5,391 bases of DNA from DATLZM01 sp035559315 (GTDB lineage Bacteria; Actinomycetota; UBA4738; HRBIN12), in the NCBI GenBank assembly GCA_035559315.1, contig DATMBJ010000246.1:1-5391 (forward strand), given 5' to 3'. The position numbers were made by a program, and so were the translations under genes. The notes under the pieces were generated by a model. The model was not told the origin of the DNA and did no database searches. It was given only the letters and a program-made list of their open reading frames with translations. Positions 1 through 4,742 of the stretch are shown here, piece after piece (position 1 is the stretch's first letter; each line of letters begins with the position of its first letter).

Positions 1-432
1 CCCCCCCGCCGCGAGCAGGTGGAGGACCACCAGGGCGGCGAGGAGGGCGGCGTTCGAGACCAGGAGGGCGGCGGCGAGCGGGCGGCCCCCGAGGAGCCGC
101 GACACCGTCCGGATCGCGAGGGGGTAGAGGGGGAAGAACGCCGCGCTCCCGTCGCCCTCGCGGTAGCCCTCCTCCGCGATCCTGAGGAACCAGAGCGCGT
201 CGAACCGCTCCCAGGCCGTGACCAGGTTGCGCCAGCCCGGGCCGGGCTCGGGCGCCGGCCACCCCGGCACGTCCACCGGGCCCGGGAGCCCGGCCGCCGC
301 GCCGCCGGGCGCGGTGGCCGCGTTGGGGAGGAGGGCCACGGCGGTGAGCGCCAGGATCGCCAGGCCCACCCGCAGCGCCGCGAACACCGCGAGGGAGTGC
401 GCGAGCGCGCCCCGCAGCCGGTCCCCGCTCAC
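1..432 (-). CDS. PIG-V-like (GT-C fold) membrane mannosyltransferase, N-terminal part
   Basis: The first 144 codons of a gene that continues past the left edge, open throughout. A first membrane segment lies at about residues 12-35. A long, Pro/Gly-rich, presumably extracytoplasmic loop follows. It carries W74-E-R-F-D78-A-L-W-F-L-R-I-A and then G89-Y90 and A98-F-F-P-L-Y-P104. This D.lWflriA..GY....aFFPLYP pattern is the family hallmark of PIG-V-like glycosyltransferases; D78 would be the catalytic aspartate of the first loop. A second hydrophobic stretch starts around residue 120. Such enzymes transfer mannose or a related sugar from a polyprenyl-phosphate donor on the outer face of the membrane; the acceptor here is unknown. 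The start is GTG at 432, whose last two bases form part of the preceding gene's TGA (GTGA overlap), with GGAGG four bases upstream. Translational coupling with the GT87-like gene is therefore likely. I recognise the family by motif, not by exact homologue. Confidence 0.72.
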   Translation of the reverse strand, partial: MSGDRLRGALAHSLAVFAALRVGLAILALTAVALLPNAATAPGGAAAGLPGPVDVPGWPAPEPGPGWRNLVTAWERFDALWFLRIAEEGYREGDGSAAFFPLYPLAIRTVSRLLGGRPLAAALLVSNAALLAALVVLHLLAAGG

Positions 433-1652
433 CCGGCCTCCGCGAGCGCCGCCGCGGGGGCGGGCGTCGGCTCCCGGGCCCCGCGGACCCACCCCACGAC
501 GCACCAGGCGAGGACCGCGGCCCGGACCAGGACCGCGGCCTCGAAGGCGCCGATCGGGAGGCCGCCCCACCCCCCGTAGCGGGCGAACCAGGAGAAGCGG
601 GTGAGGAAGACGGCCACGTCGGCCGCCTGGAACGCCGCGAACCACCCGAGCCCGGGCCAGACCAGCGCGAACCAGGGCAGGAGCCAGAGGCCGTACTGCG
701 GCGAGTACACCTTGTTCGAGAGCAGGAACAGGACCAGGAGCGGGAGGGCCAGGGTCCACCGCTCGTAGCCGGGGTCCTGGCGCGCCCGCAGCCGATGGAC
801 CAGGACGACCAGGCCCAGGAACAGCCCGGCCGAGAGCAGGTTCACCGCGCCGGTCGAGAGGCACGCCGCCCCGCCGAGCCGGTCGCAGGCGACGTACCAG
901 AGGCTGTCCCAGTCGGGGGGCCGGGCCGCGTTGAACCGGAAGAACTCCCACCAGCCGCGCGGCGCGGCGATCGCGAACGGCAGGTCCACGGCGAGCCAGG
1001 CCCCCCCGGCCGCCCAGGCCAGGTGGACGGCGCGGTCCGGCTCCCGCTCCCGCAGCCGCTCGAGCGCGAAGGGCACGACGAGGAGCGCCGGGTAGAGCTT
1101 CGTCGCGGCGCCGAGCCCCAGGAGGATCCCCGCGCCCACGTCCCGCCGGTCGCGGTGGAGGAGCGCGGCCCAGGTGGCGAGGGCCACCGCGAGCAGGTCC
1201 CAGTTCACGAAGGCGTAGATGAGGAGCGTGGGGGCGAGGGCGAAGGCGAGCGCCCGCCGCCCCGCGAGGAGGTAGAGGCAGACGGTGGTCACCCCGGCGG
1301 CGGCCGCGAGGAGGGCGGCGTTCGCGTAGAAGAACCCGGCGAAGCCCGCCCCGGGCCCCGCCGTCCAGGCCGCCAGCCGCATCGCGTACATCGTGAGCAC
1401 CGGGTACTCGTCGCAGTTCCCCGGGGCCGGCGCGCACGGCTCGAGGTAGGGGAGGCGGCCGCCGGCGAGCTGCTCGGTGGAGTAGAGCGGCACGATGTCC
1501 GAGTAGCAGAACCAGCGGTACTGGCGCCCGTCGTCCCACGCGCCCGAGGCGCAGGGCGCCTTCCACGCGAGCGACAGGCCGAGGGTCCCGACCAGGCAGG
1601 CCAGCACGACCCCGAGCCCGACGCCCCGCCGCGCGGCCGCTCCCCCCGTCAC
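429..1652 (-). CDS. GT87 / DUF2029-like polyprenyl-phosphate-dependent mannosyltransferase
   Basis: A 407-residue polytopic membrane protein, a normal length for the family. After a first membrane segment (about residues 11-30), the outer loop holds the likely catalytic aspartate in Y50-S-D52, then G64-G-R-L-P-Y69 and E82-Y-P84, the typical first-loop pattern of DUF2029 enzymes. Further family signatures are N150-W-D152 followed by a membrane segment, A-T-K185-L-Y-P, and N313-K-V-Y-S-P-Q-Y320 followed by LWLLP. By family knowledge (PimE-type enzymes) it would transfer a mannose or related sugar from a lipid-phosphate donor to an envelope glycolipid or polysaccharide. Four cysteines in the first outer loop (34, 49, 73, 80) could form disulfides; that is inference. 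GTG at 1652 is chosen because it places the membrane segment at the N-terminus; no good ribosome site precedes it, so the start is not firm. The frame stays open far upstream but there reads antisense to merR. A weak 6-bp inverted repeat (1694-1699/1716-1721) lies in its presumed leader. Confidence 0.8.
   Translation of the reverse strand: MTGGAAARRGVGLGVVLACLVGTLGLSLAWKAPCASGAWDDGRQYRWFCYSDIVPLYSTEQLAGGRLPYLEPCAPAPGNCDEYPVLTMYAMRLAAWTAGPGAGFAGFFYANAALLAAAAGVTTVCLYLLAGRRALAFALAPTLLIYAFVNWDLLAVALATWAALLHRDRRDVGAGILLGLGAATKLYPALLVVPFALERLREREPDRAVHLAWAAGGAWLAVDLPFAIAAPRGWWEFFRFNAARPPDWDSLWYVACDRLGGAACLSTGAVNLLSAGLFLGLVVLVHRLRARQDPGYERWTLALPLLVLFLLSNKVYSPQYGLWLLPWFALVWPGLGWFAAFQAADVAVFLTRFSWFARYGGWGGLPIGAFEAAVLVRAAVLAWCVVGWVRGAREPTPAPAAALAEAG
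437..441 (-). promoter_or_regulatory. Ribosome binding site of the PIG-V-like gene
   Basis: On the minus strand GGAGG lies four bases before the GTG at 432, inside the last codons of the GT87-like gene. It supports this GTG as the true start and a coupled two-gene unit. Confidence 0.6.
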
Positions 1653-1738
1653 GGGCCGATCGTCGCACAGGAGGCGGCGGGATCGGCGGACCCGGGGTCG
1701 CGGCCCAGCGCCCGGGACCCCCGCGGCGCAGCGCCCGC

Positions 1739-1767
1739 GTGACCGTTCGAGCGAACACTCGTAGAGT
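1739..1767 (+). promoter_or_regulatory. Sigma-70-type promoter of the merR-menG-menF operon, probably leaderless
   Basis: GTGACC (1739-1744) resembles the -35 consensus TTGACA, and TAGAGT (1762-1767) fits the actinobacterial -10 pattern TAnnnT. The spacer is exactly 17 bp. The expected transcription start, six to eight bases past the -10 box, is 1774-1776, at or beside the GTG start codon at 1776. There is no room for a Shine-Dalgarno sequence, so translation would be leaderless, which is common in actinobacteria. Position matches are seen directly; activity is inferred. Confidence 0.6.
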
Positions 1768-1769
1768 GT
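1745..1769. promoter_or_regulatory. Two abutting inverted repeats over the merR promoter, likely operator
   Basis: ACACTC-GTA-GAGTGT (1755-1769) is a perfect 6-bp inverted repeat that spans the -10 box. Immediately upstream, and sharing two bases, is GTTCG-AG-CGAAC (1745-1756), with perfect 5-bp arms, in the -35/-10 spacer. MerR-type regulators usually bind dyads in or next to the spacer of their own promoter, so autoregulation by the adjacent MerR-like protein is the simplest reading. The site may also serve the divergent glycosyltransferase genes, whose start lies about 100 bp away. The regulator-site pairing is inference. Confidence 0.5.
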
Positions 1770-1775
1770 CCGGTC

Positions 1776-2534
1776 GTGCGGTACCGCGTGGAGCAGCTCG
1801 CGCAGGCCTGCCGGGTCTCGGTGGACACGGTCCGCTACTACCAGTCGCTGGGGCTGCTCCCGCCGCCCGAGCGGGAGGGGCGGGTGGCCTGGTACGGGCC
1901 CGAACACGTCGAGCGGATCCGGGAGGTGCGCCGGCTCCAGCGCCACGGCCTCACGCTGGCCGCGATCCGGCGCGTGGTGCGCGGGGAGCTGGGCCGGGCC
2001 GACGCGGACCTGGCCGCGGCCGTGGCCCGGGCCCGGGCGGGGGACGAGGAGGAGCTCCTCACGCTCGAGGAGTTCGCCGAGCGGAGCGGGGTGCCGGCGT
2101 CCCTGGTCCAGGCCGTGGAGCGGGAGGGGATCCGGATCGCCCGCCGCGTGGACGGGGAGGAGCGCTACGCGTCGGGCGACATCGAGCTGGTCCGCCGGGC
2201 CCTCCGGCTCCTCGAGTTCGGCCTGCCCCTGGGCGAGCTCCTGGCGCTCGCCCGGGAGACCCACCGCGCGATGGTGGGGCTCGCCGAGCGCGCCGTCGAG
2301 CTGTTCGACGAGCATGTCCGCAAGCCCATCCGGGACAGCGCGGCCTCCGAGGAGCAGGCCGCGGCGGAGCTCGTCGAGGCCTTCCGGGAGCTGCTCCCGG
2401 CCGTCACCGAGCTGGTCTCCCGGCACTTCCGCCGCGTGCTCCTCACCGTGGCCGAGGAGCACATCGAGCGGGTCGGCGACCGGGCGGAGCTGGCCGCCGC
2501 GCGGGAGGAGTCGCGCCGCCTGGAGCGCGCGTGA
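1776..2534 (+). CDS. MerR-family regulator with two tandem MerR DNA-binding domains
   Basis: A 252-residue cytoplasmic transcription factor. Residues 1-70 are a typical MerR winged helix-turn-helix: Y3-R-V-E-Q-L-A, then V16-D-T-V-R20-Y-Y and G26-L-L, and H57-G-L-T-L-A-A-I-R65. Residues about 95-160 repeat this layout: L95-T-L-E-E-F-A-E-R-S-G-V-P, then V111-Q-A-V-E-R-E-G118, R130-Y131, D135-I-E and F148-G-L-P-L-G-E-L-L. So one chain carries two DNA-binding modules rather than the usual one plus a dimerisation coil. Residues about 160-252 are predicted almost wholly helical and probably hold the dimerisation or sensing part. No metal-binding cysteine cluster is visible (the one cysteine is C12), so a metal sensor is unlikely. 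The GTG start sits at the predicted transcription start. The TGA overlaps the next ATG (TGATG). Being first in an operon with menG and menF, it may control menaquinone synthesis; that is inferred from position only. Confidence 0.85.
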   Translation: MRYRVEQLAQACRVSVDTVRYYQSLGLLPPPEREGRVAWYGPEHVERIREVRRLQRHGLTLAAIRRVVRGELGRADADLAAAVARARAGDEEELLTLEEFAERSGVPASLVQAVEREGIRIARRVDGEERYASGDIELVRRALRLLEFGLPLGELLALARETHRAMVGLAERAVELFDEHVRKPIRDSAASEEQAAAELVEAFRELLPAVTELVSRHFRRVLLTVAEEHIERVGDRAELAAAREESRRLERA

Positions 2535-2587
2535 TGGCGGGAGGGGCCGAGTCCTCGGCGGGGAGCCGTCACCCGGGGCGCGCGTGA
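2534..2587 (+). CDS. 17-codon micro-ORF in repeat copy 1, possible leader peptide
   Basis: ATG at 2534 overlaps merR's TGA (TGATG), and its own TGA overlaps the next ATG in the same way. The predicted peptide is MAGGAESSAGSRHPGRA. There is no clear ribosome site, so any translation would be by termination-reinitiation from merR. No homologue is known to me and the peptide has no domain or signal. It may be only a by-product of the repeat. The notable point is that the 53-bp period keeps the overlaps intact. Confidence 0.3.
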   Translation: MAGGAESSAGSRHPGRA

Positions 2588-2644
2588 TGGCGGGAGGGGC
2601 TGAGTCCTCGGCGCGGAGCCGTCACCCGGGGTGCGCCTGATGGC
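2584..2644 (+). promoter_or_regulatory. Possible RNA switch controlling menG start codon access
   Basis: The arm GCCGTCA (2618-2624) can pair with the upstream TGATGGC of its own repeat copy (2585-2591) or with the downstream TGATGGC at 2638-2644, which contains the menG ATG (2640-2642). The second pairing is 7 bp with one G-U and a 13-base loop that includes the only G-rich run (2628-2631) that could act as a weak ribosome site. The two pairings exclude each other, so the upstream one would leave menG open and the downstream one would close it. Pairing potential is read from the sequence; regulatory use is inferred. Confidence 0.3.
2587..2640 (+). CDS. 17-codon micro-ORF in repeat copy 2, possible leader peptide of menG
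   Basis: It starts at the ATG overlapping the TGA of the first micro-ORF and ends in a TGA overlapping menG's ATG at 2640. The predicted peptide MAGGAESSARSRHPGCA differs from the first at two residues (G10R and R16C). If translated, ribosomes leaving it would be delivered straight to the menG start, and ribosome movement would open the repeat's stems. Translation is not demonstrated; the evidence is the conserved frame and overlap only. Confidence 0.32.
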   Translation: MAGGAESSARSRHPGCA

Positions 2645-3347
2645 GGACCGGCCGGGTGCCCGGCGGACGTCCCTCCCCTCGGGGAGCGAGAAGGCCCGGG
2701 TCGTCCGCTCGATGTTCGACCGGATCGCGCGCCGCTACGACCTCCTGAACCGTGTGATGACGTTCGGGATGGACGTGGGCTGGCGCCGGCGGGCGGTGCG
2801 GGAGCTCCGGCTCCCGGGCCGGGCCCTCGTGCTGGACCTGGCCTGCGGGACCGGGGACCTCTGCCGGGAGCTCCGCGCGTCCGGCTACCGCGCGGTGGGG
2901 GTGGACTTCTCGCACGGGATGCTCCTCGCGGCCCGGACCGACGCGCCGCTCGTCGAGGCCGACGTGCTCCGGCTCCCGTTCCCCGACGCCGCGGCCGACG
3001 GCGCGACCTGCGGGTTCGCGCTCCGGAACGTCGTCGACCTCGGCGCGTTCTTCGCGGAGGCCGCGCGCGTGGTGCGCCCCGGCGGGCGCGTGGCGTTCCT
3101 CGAGGCCGCGGAGCCGGTCCACCCGGTGCTCCGCCTCGGCCACGACCTGTACTTCCGCCGGGTGGTGCCGCTCCTCGGGGCCGCGCTCTCGGACGCCCGC
3201 GCCTACCGGTACCTGCCCGCATCCATGGCCTACCTCCCGCCGCCCGGGGAGCTCGTGGCGATGCTCCGGCGCGCGGGGTTCCCCGACGCCGAGCGCCTCC
3301 CGCTCTCGGGCGGCATCGCGCAGCTCCTCGTGGGGACGCGGGTGTGA
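2640..3347 (+). CDS. menG: Demethylmenaquinone methyltransferase MenG (UbiE family)
   Basis: A 235-residue class I SAM-dependent methyltransferase that adds the C-methyl group to demethylmenaquinone, the final step of menaquinone synthesis, at the membrane surface. UbiE/MenG signatures are clear: M25-F-D-R-I-A-R-R-Y33-D-L-L-N37 and T41-F-G-M-D-V-G-W48-R-R, the SAM-binding motif L65-D-L-A-C-G-T-G-D73, acidic D89 ending strand 2, F126-A-L-R-N-V-V-D133, and R143-V-V-R-P-G-G-R-V-A-F-L-E155. The length is normal for the family (about 230-250). ATG at 2640 is preferred over the in-frame GTG at 2631 because it makes the TGATG overlap with the preceding frame; neither has a strong ribosome site, so translation probably depends on coupling. 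The TGA overlaps a GTG (3344) that opens a 39-codon frame leading to menF. Since demethylmenaquinone and ubiquinone precursors share this enzyme family, the menaquinone role rests on the adjacent menF and the likely actinobacterial host. Confidence 0.93.
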   Translation: MADRPGARRTSLPSGSEKARVVRSMFDRIARRYDLLNRVMTFGMDVGWRRRAVRELRLPGRALVLDLACGTGDLCRELRASGYRAVGVDFSHGMLLAARTDAPLVEADVLRLPFPDAAADGATCGFALRNVVDLGAFFAEAARVVRPGGRVAFLEAAEPVHPVLRLGHDLYFRRVVPLLGAALSDARAYRYLPASMAYLPPPGELVAMLRRAGFPDAERLPLSGGIAQLLVGTRV

Positions 3348-3463
3348 GGAGGAGAGCGGTTCCGCAGAGGGGCCTGCTCCGGGCGATGCGGGCGCCGGGC
3401 GCGGGGAAGGCCCCGCGCCGCCGGGCGATGCGGGCGCCGGGCGAACGGAGGGGTTCGCGGTGA
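3344..3463 (+). CDS. 39-codon Arg-rich frame bridging menG and menF
   Basis: GTG at 3344 overlaps menG's TGA as GTGA, and the frame's own TGA (3461-3463) overlaps menF's GTG the same way, so the whole apparent intergenic gap is open. The peptide is very basic and contains RAMRAPG twice, because of a 42-bp (14-codon) in-frame repeat. An internal ATG at 3386 would give a 25-residue version. No good ribosome site precedes GTG 3344; an AGGAGG (3347-3352) lies just after it and has no start codon at useful distance. A chance frame is easy at this G+C, so real translation is doubtful; the double overlap is the reason to list it. Confidence 0.22.
   Translation: MRRRAVPQRGLLRAMRAPGAGKAPRRRAMRAPGERRGSR
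3379..3443 (+). repeat. 23-bp direct repeat, period 42, around a GC hairpin
   Basis: Identical 23-bp copies lie at 3379-3401 and 3421-3443. The period of 42 bp is a multiple of three, so in the 39-codon frame it yields a repeated heptapeptide. Each copy includes the palindrome GGCGCC. The 19-bp interval holds most of the hairpin described separately. Confidence 0.85.
3398..3419 (+). other. 9-bp GC stem-loop between menG and menF
   Basis: GGCGCGGGG (3398-3406) and CCCCGCGCC (3411-3419) pair perfectly around an AAGG loop. There is no T-run after it, so it does not look like a classic intrinsic terminator. It could slow transcription, protect the upstream mRNA end, or set the menG/menF expression ratio; these roles are inferred. 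It lies 41 bases before menF's start. Confidence 0.65.
3447..3453 (+). promoter_or_regulatory. Ribosome binding site of menF
   Basis: GGAGGGG lies six bases before the GTG at 3460 and decides that start. It is the best Shine-Dalgarno match in this operon, so menF can initiate on its own, unlike menG. Confidence 0.75.
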
Positions 3464-4722
3464 ACCTGCCGGGCGAGGCCGCCGCGCTCGTCGCCGCGTC
3501 CCGGCGCCTCGGGCCGGCGTACGACCTCCTCGCGGCCTACCGCCCCGACGGGTTCCTCTTCGAGCGTGGAGGGCTCGGCGTTGGCGCGGCGGGGATCGCG
3601 GTCCGGGTGGCGGACGGGGGCGGGCCGGGGCGGGAGGCGCGGCTCGCGGCCCGGGCCCTCGAGGCGCTCCGGGCCATCCGCCGTGCGGACCGGGGAGCCG
3701 TGCCGGTGGCGGTCGGCGCGCTCCCGTTCGACGGGCGGCGCCCCGCGGAGCTCGTGGTGCCGGCCCGGGCCGTCGTGCGGCGGGAGCGGGGGCGGACCCT
3801 GGAGGTGGTGGTGGGCGCCCCGGGGTCGGCGCCGCCGACGGAGCTCGGCGGGGGAGGAACCGGCCGCGCCGCGCCGCACGAGCCGTTCCGCGAGGTCCAG
3901 CTGCGCCCCGAGCCCAGCCCCGAGGGCTACGTCGCCCGCGTCGCGGACGCCGTGGGAAGGATCGGGGCCGGGCGGCTCCGGAAGGTCGTGCTCGCCCGCT
4001 CGCTGGTCGTGGACGCCGGTCGGGAGCTCCGCCCGGAGCAGCTCGCCAGGCGGCTGCGGGCGGTGGACCCCGAGCACTTCGCGTTCGCCGCGCCCACGGC
4101 GACGGGGGGCGTGCTGGTGGGCGCGAGCCCCGAGCTCCTGGTCCGCCGGGCGGGCCGGGCCGTGGAGAGCGCGCCGCTCGCCGGCTCCGCCCCCCGCTCC
4201 GGCGACCCGGAGGAGGACCGGGCCCTCGCGGAGGGGCTCCTCGCCTCGGCCAAGGAACGGGAGGAGCACGCGGTCGTGGTCGAGGCCGTGGCCGAGGCGC
4301 TCCGGGGGTTCTGCGAGGAGCTCTCCTGGGACCCCGAGCCGGTCCTCCTCTCCACGGCCAACGTCTGGCACCTCGCCACCGGGTTCCGGGGGCGGCTCCG
4401 GGAGCCGGCCCCCTCGGCCCTCGAGCTGGTCGCGGCCCTCCACCCCACCCCGGCGGTGGGCGGCGCGCCCCGGGACGAGGCCCTCCGCACCATCGCCGAG
4501 CTCGAGCCGTTCGACCGCGGCGCCTACGCCGGCCCGGTGGGGTGGATGGACGCCGAGGGCGACGGGGAGTGGGCGATCGCGCTCCGCTGCGCGGAGCTCG
4601 CGGGCTCCACCGCGAGGCTCTTCGCGGGCGCGGGGATCGTGGCCGGCTCCGAGCCCGGACGCGAGCTCGAGGAGACCGAGCGGAAGTTCCGGGCGTTCCT
4701 CGACTCCCTCCGCTGGGGCTGA
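3460..4722 (+). CDS. menF: Isochorismate synthase MenF
   Basis: A 420-residue cytoplasmic enzyme of the chorismate-utilising (MenF/EntC/DhbC) family. It converts chorismate to isochorismate with Mg2+, opening the classical menaquinone pathway. Residues about 1-145 form the variable N-terminal part and about 150-418 the conserved catalytic part. Key landmarks are L-R-K175-V-V-L-A-R, G-A-S-P-E225-L-L-V, P-L-A-G-S-A-P-R, K-E-R-E-E269-H, L-H328-P-T-P-A-V-G-G, F-D-R-G-A-Y-A-G-P-V-G-W, and G390-A-G-I-V-A-G-S-E-P-G then E402-L-E-E-T-E-R-K409. K175, E225 and E269 keep the spacing of the base, acid and a metal-binding glutamate of E. coli MenF (K190, E240, E284, from memory). The usual LAGT-R-P-R is LAGS-A-P-R here. 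The partner menG does the last step of the same pathway; the intermediate genes are not in the window. A siderophore or salicylate role (EntC/DhbC-like) is possible from sequence alone but unlikely beside menG. Confidence 0.9.
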   Translation: MNLPGEAAALVAASRRLGPAYDLLAAYRPDGFLFERGGLGVGAAGIAVRVADGGGPGREARLAARALEALRAIRRADRGAVPVAVGALPFDGRRPAELVVPARAVVRRERGRTLEVVVGAPGSAPPTELGGGGTGRAAPHEPFREVQLRPEPSPEGYVARVADAVGRIGAGRLRKVVLARSLVVDAGRELRPEQLARRLRAVDPEHFAFAAPTATGGVLVGASPELLVRRAGRAVESAPLAGSAPRSGDPEEDRALAEGLLASAKEREEHAVVVEAVAEALRGFCEELSWDPEPVLLSTANVWHLATGFRGRLREPAPSALELVAALHPTPAVGGAPRDEALRTIAELEPFDRGAYAGPVGWMDAEGDGEWAIALRCAELAGSTARLFAGAGIVAGSEPGRELEETERKFRAFLDSLRWG

Positions 4723-4725
4723 CCG

Positions 4726-4742
4726 GCCGATCGCCGATCGCC
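4726..4742. repeat. 7-bp tandem repeat filling the gap between convergent genes
   Basis: GCCGATC occurs twice in a row (4726-4739) followed by GCC. The repeat makes up most of the 20 bp separating the menF stop from the stop of the convergent gene. Each unit includes or borders a CGATCG palindrome. No terminator hairpin with a T-run is visible for either gene in this gap. Confidence 0.6.

Larger units (their letters stand above)
2528..2646 (+). repeat. 53-bp tandem repeat, two copies plus a 13-bp third start, between merR and menG
   Basis: Copy 1 is 2528-2580, copy 2 is 2581-2633, and a partial third copy is 2634-2646. Copies 1 and 2 differ at only three positions; the third matches 12 of its 13 bases and then diverges inside menG codon 3. 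Copy 1 begins within the last codons of merR. Each copy contains an outer 8-bp stem with one G-U pair (GTGATGGC/GCCGTCAC; 2531-2538 with 2565-2572, and 2584-2591 with 2618-2625) enclosing a 5-bp hairpin with a GTCC loop. In copy 2 the inner stem carries a C-to-T change that keeps pairing as U-G in RNA. The period places a TGATG stop/start junction at the same point in every copy. Confidence 0.9.

Noticed and set aside
1694..1721. Inverted repeat GGGGTC...GACCCC as an operator or attenuator
   Set aside because: Only 6 bp with a 16-base interval in DNA of this G+C; easily due to chance.
795..1742. 315-codon plus-strand frame
   Set aside because: Antisense to the GT87-like gene, rich in Glu, Arg, Gly and Pro, with no recognisable motif.
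1653..2462. Upstream extension of the GT87-like frame to an ATG at 2462, giving 677 residues
   Set aside because: The extra part is antisense to the well-supported merR gene, is hydrophilic and low-complexity, and carries no membrane or enzyme motif. GTG 1652 directly precedes the first membrane segment.
2631..2639. In-frame GTG at 2631 as menG's start
   Set aside because: It adds only three residues, has no better ribosome site, and loses the TGATG overlap that recurs at each repeat boundary.
2528..2643. CRISPR-like or insertion-sequence end repeats
   Set aside because: The copies are directly adjacent with no spacers, and there is no transposase, terminal inverted repeat or target duplication.
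3398..3419. Rho-independent terminator between menG and menF
   Set aside because: The stem is strong, but no T-run follows and menF starts 41 bases downstream in the same operon. It is kept as an uncharacterised stem-loop only.
2569..4443. 624-codon minus-strand frame across menG and menF
   Set aside because: Low-complexity antisense shadow covering two confidently identified genes.
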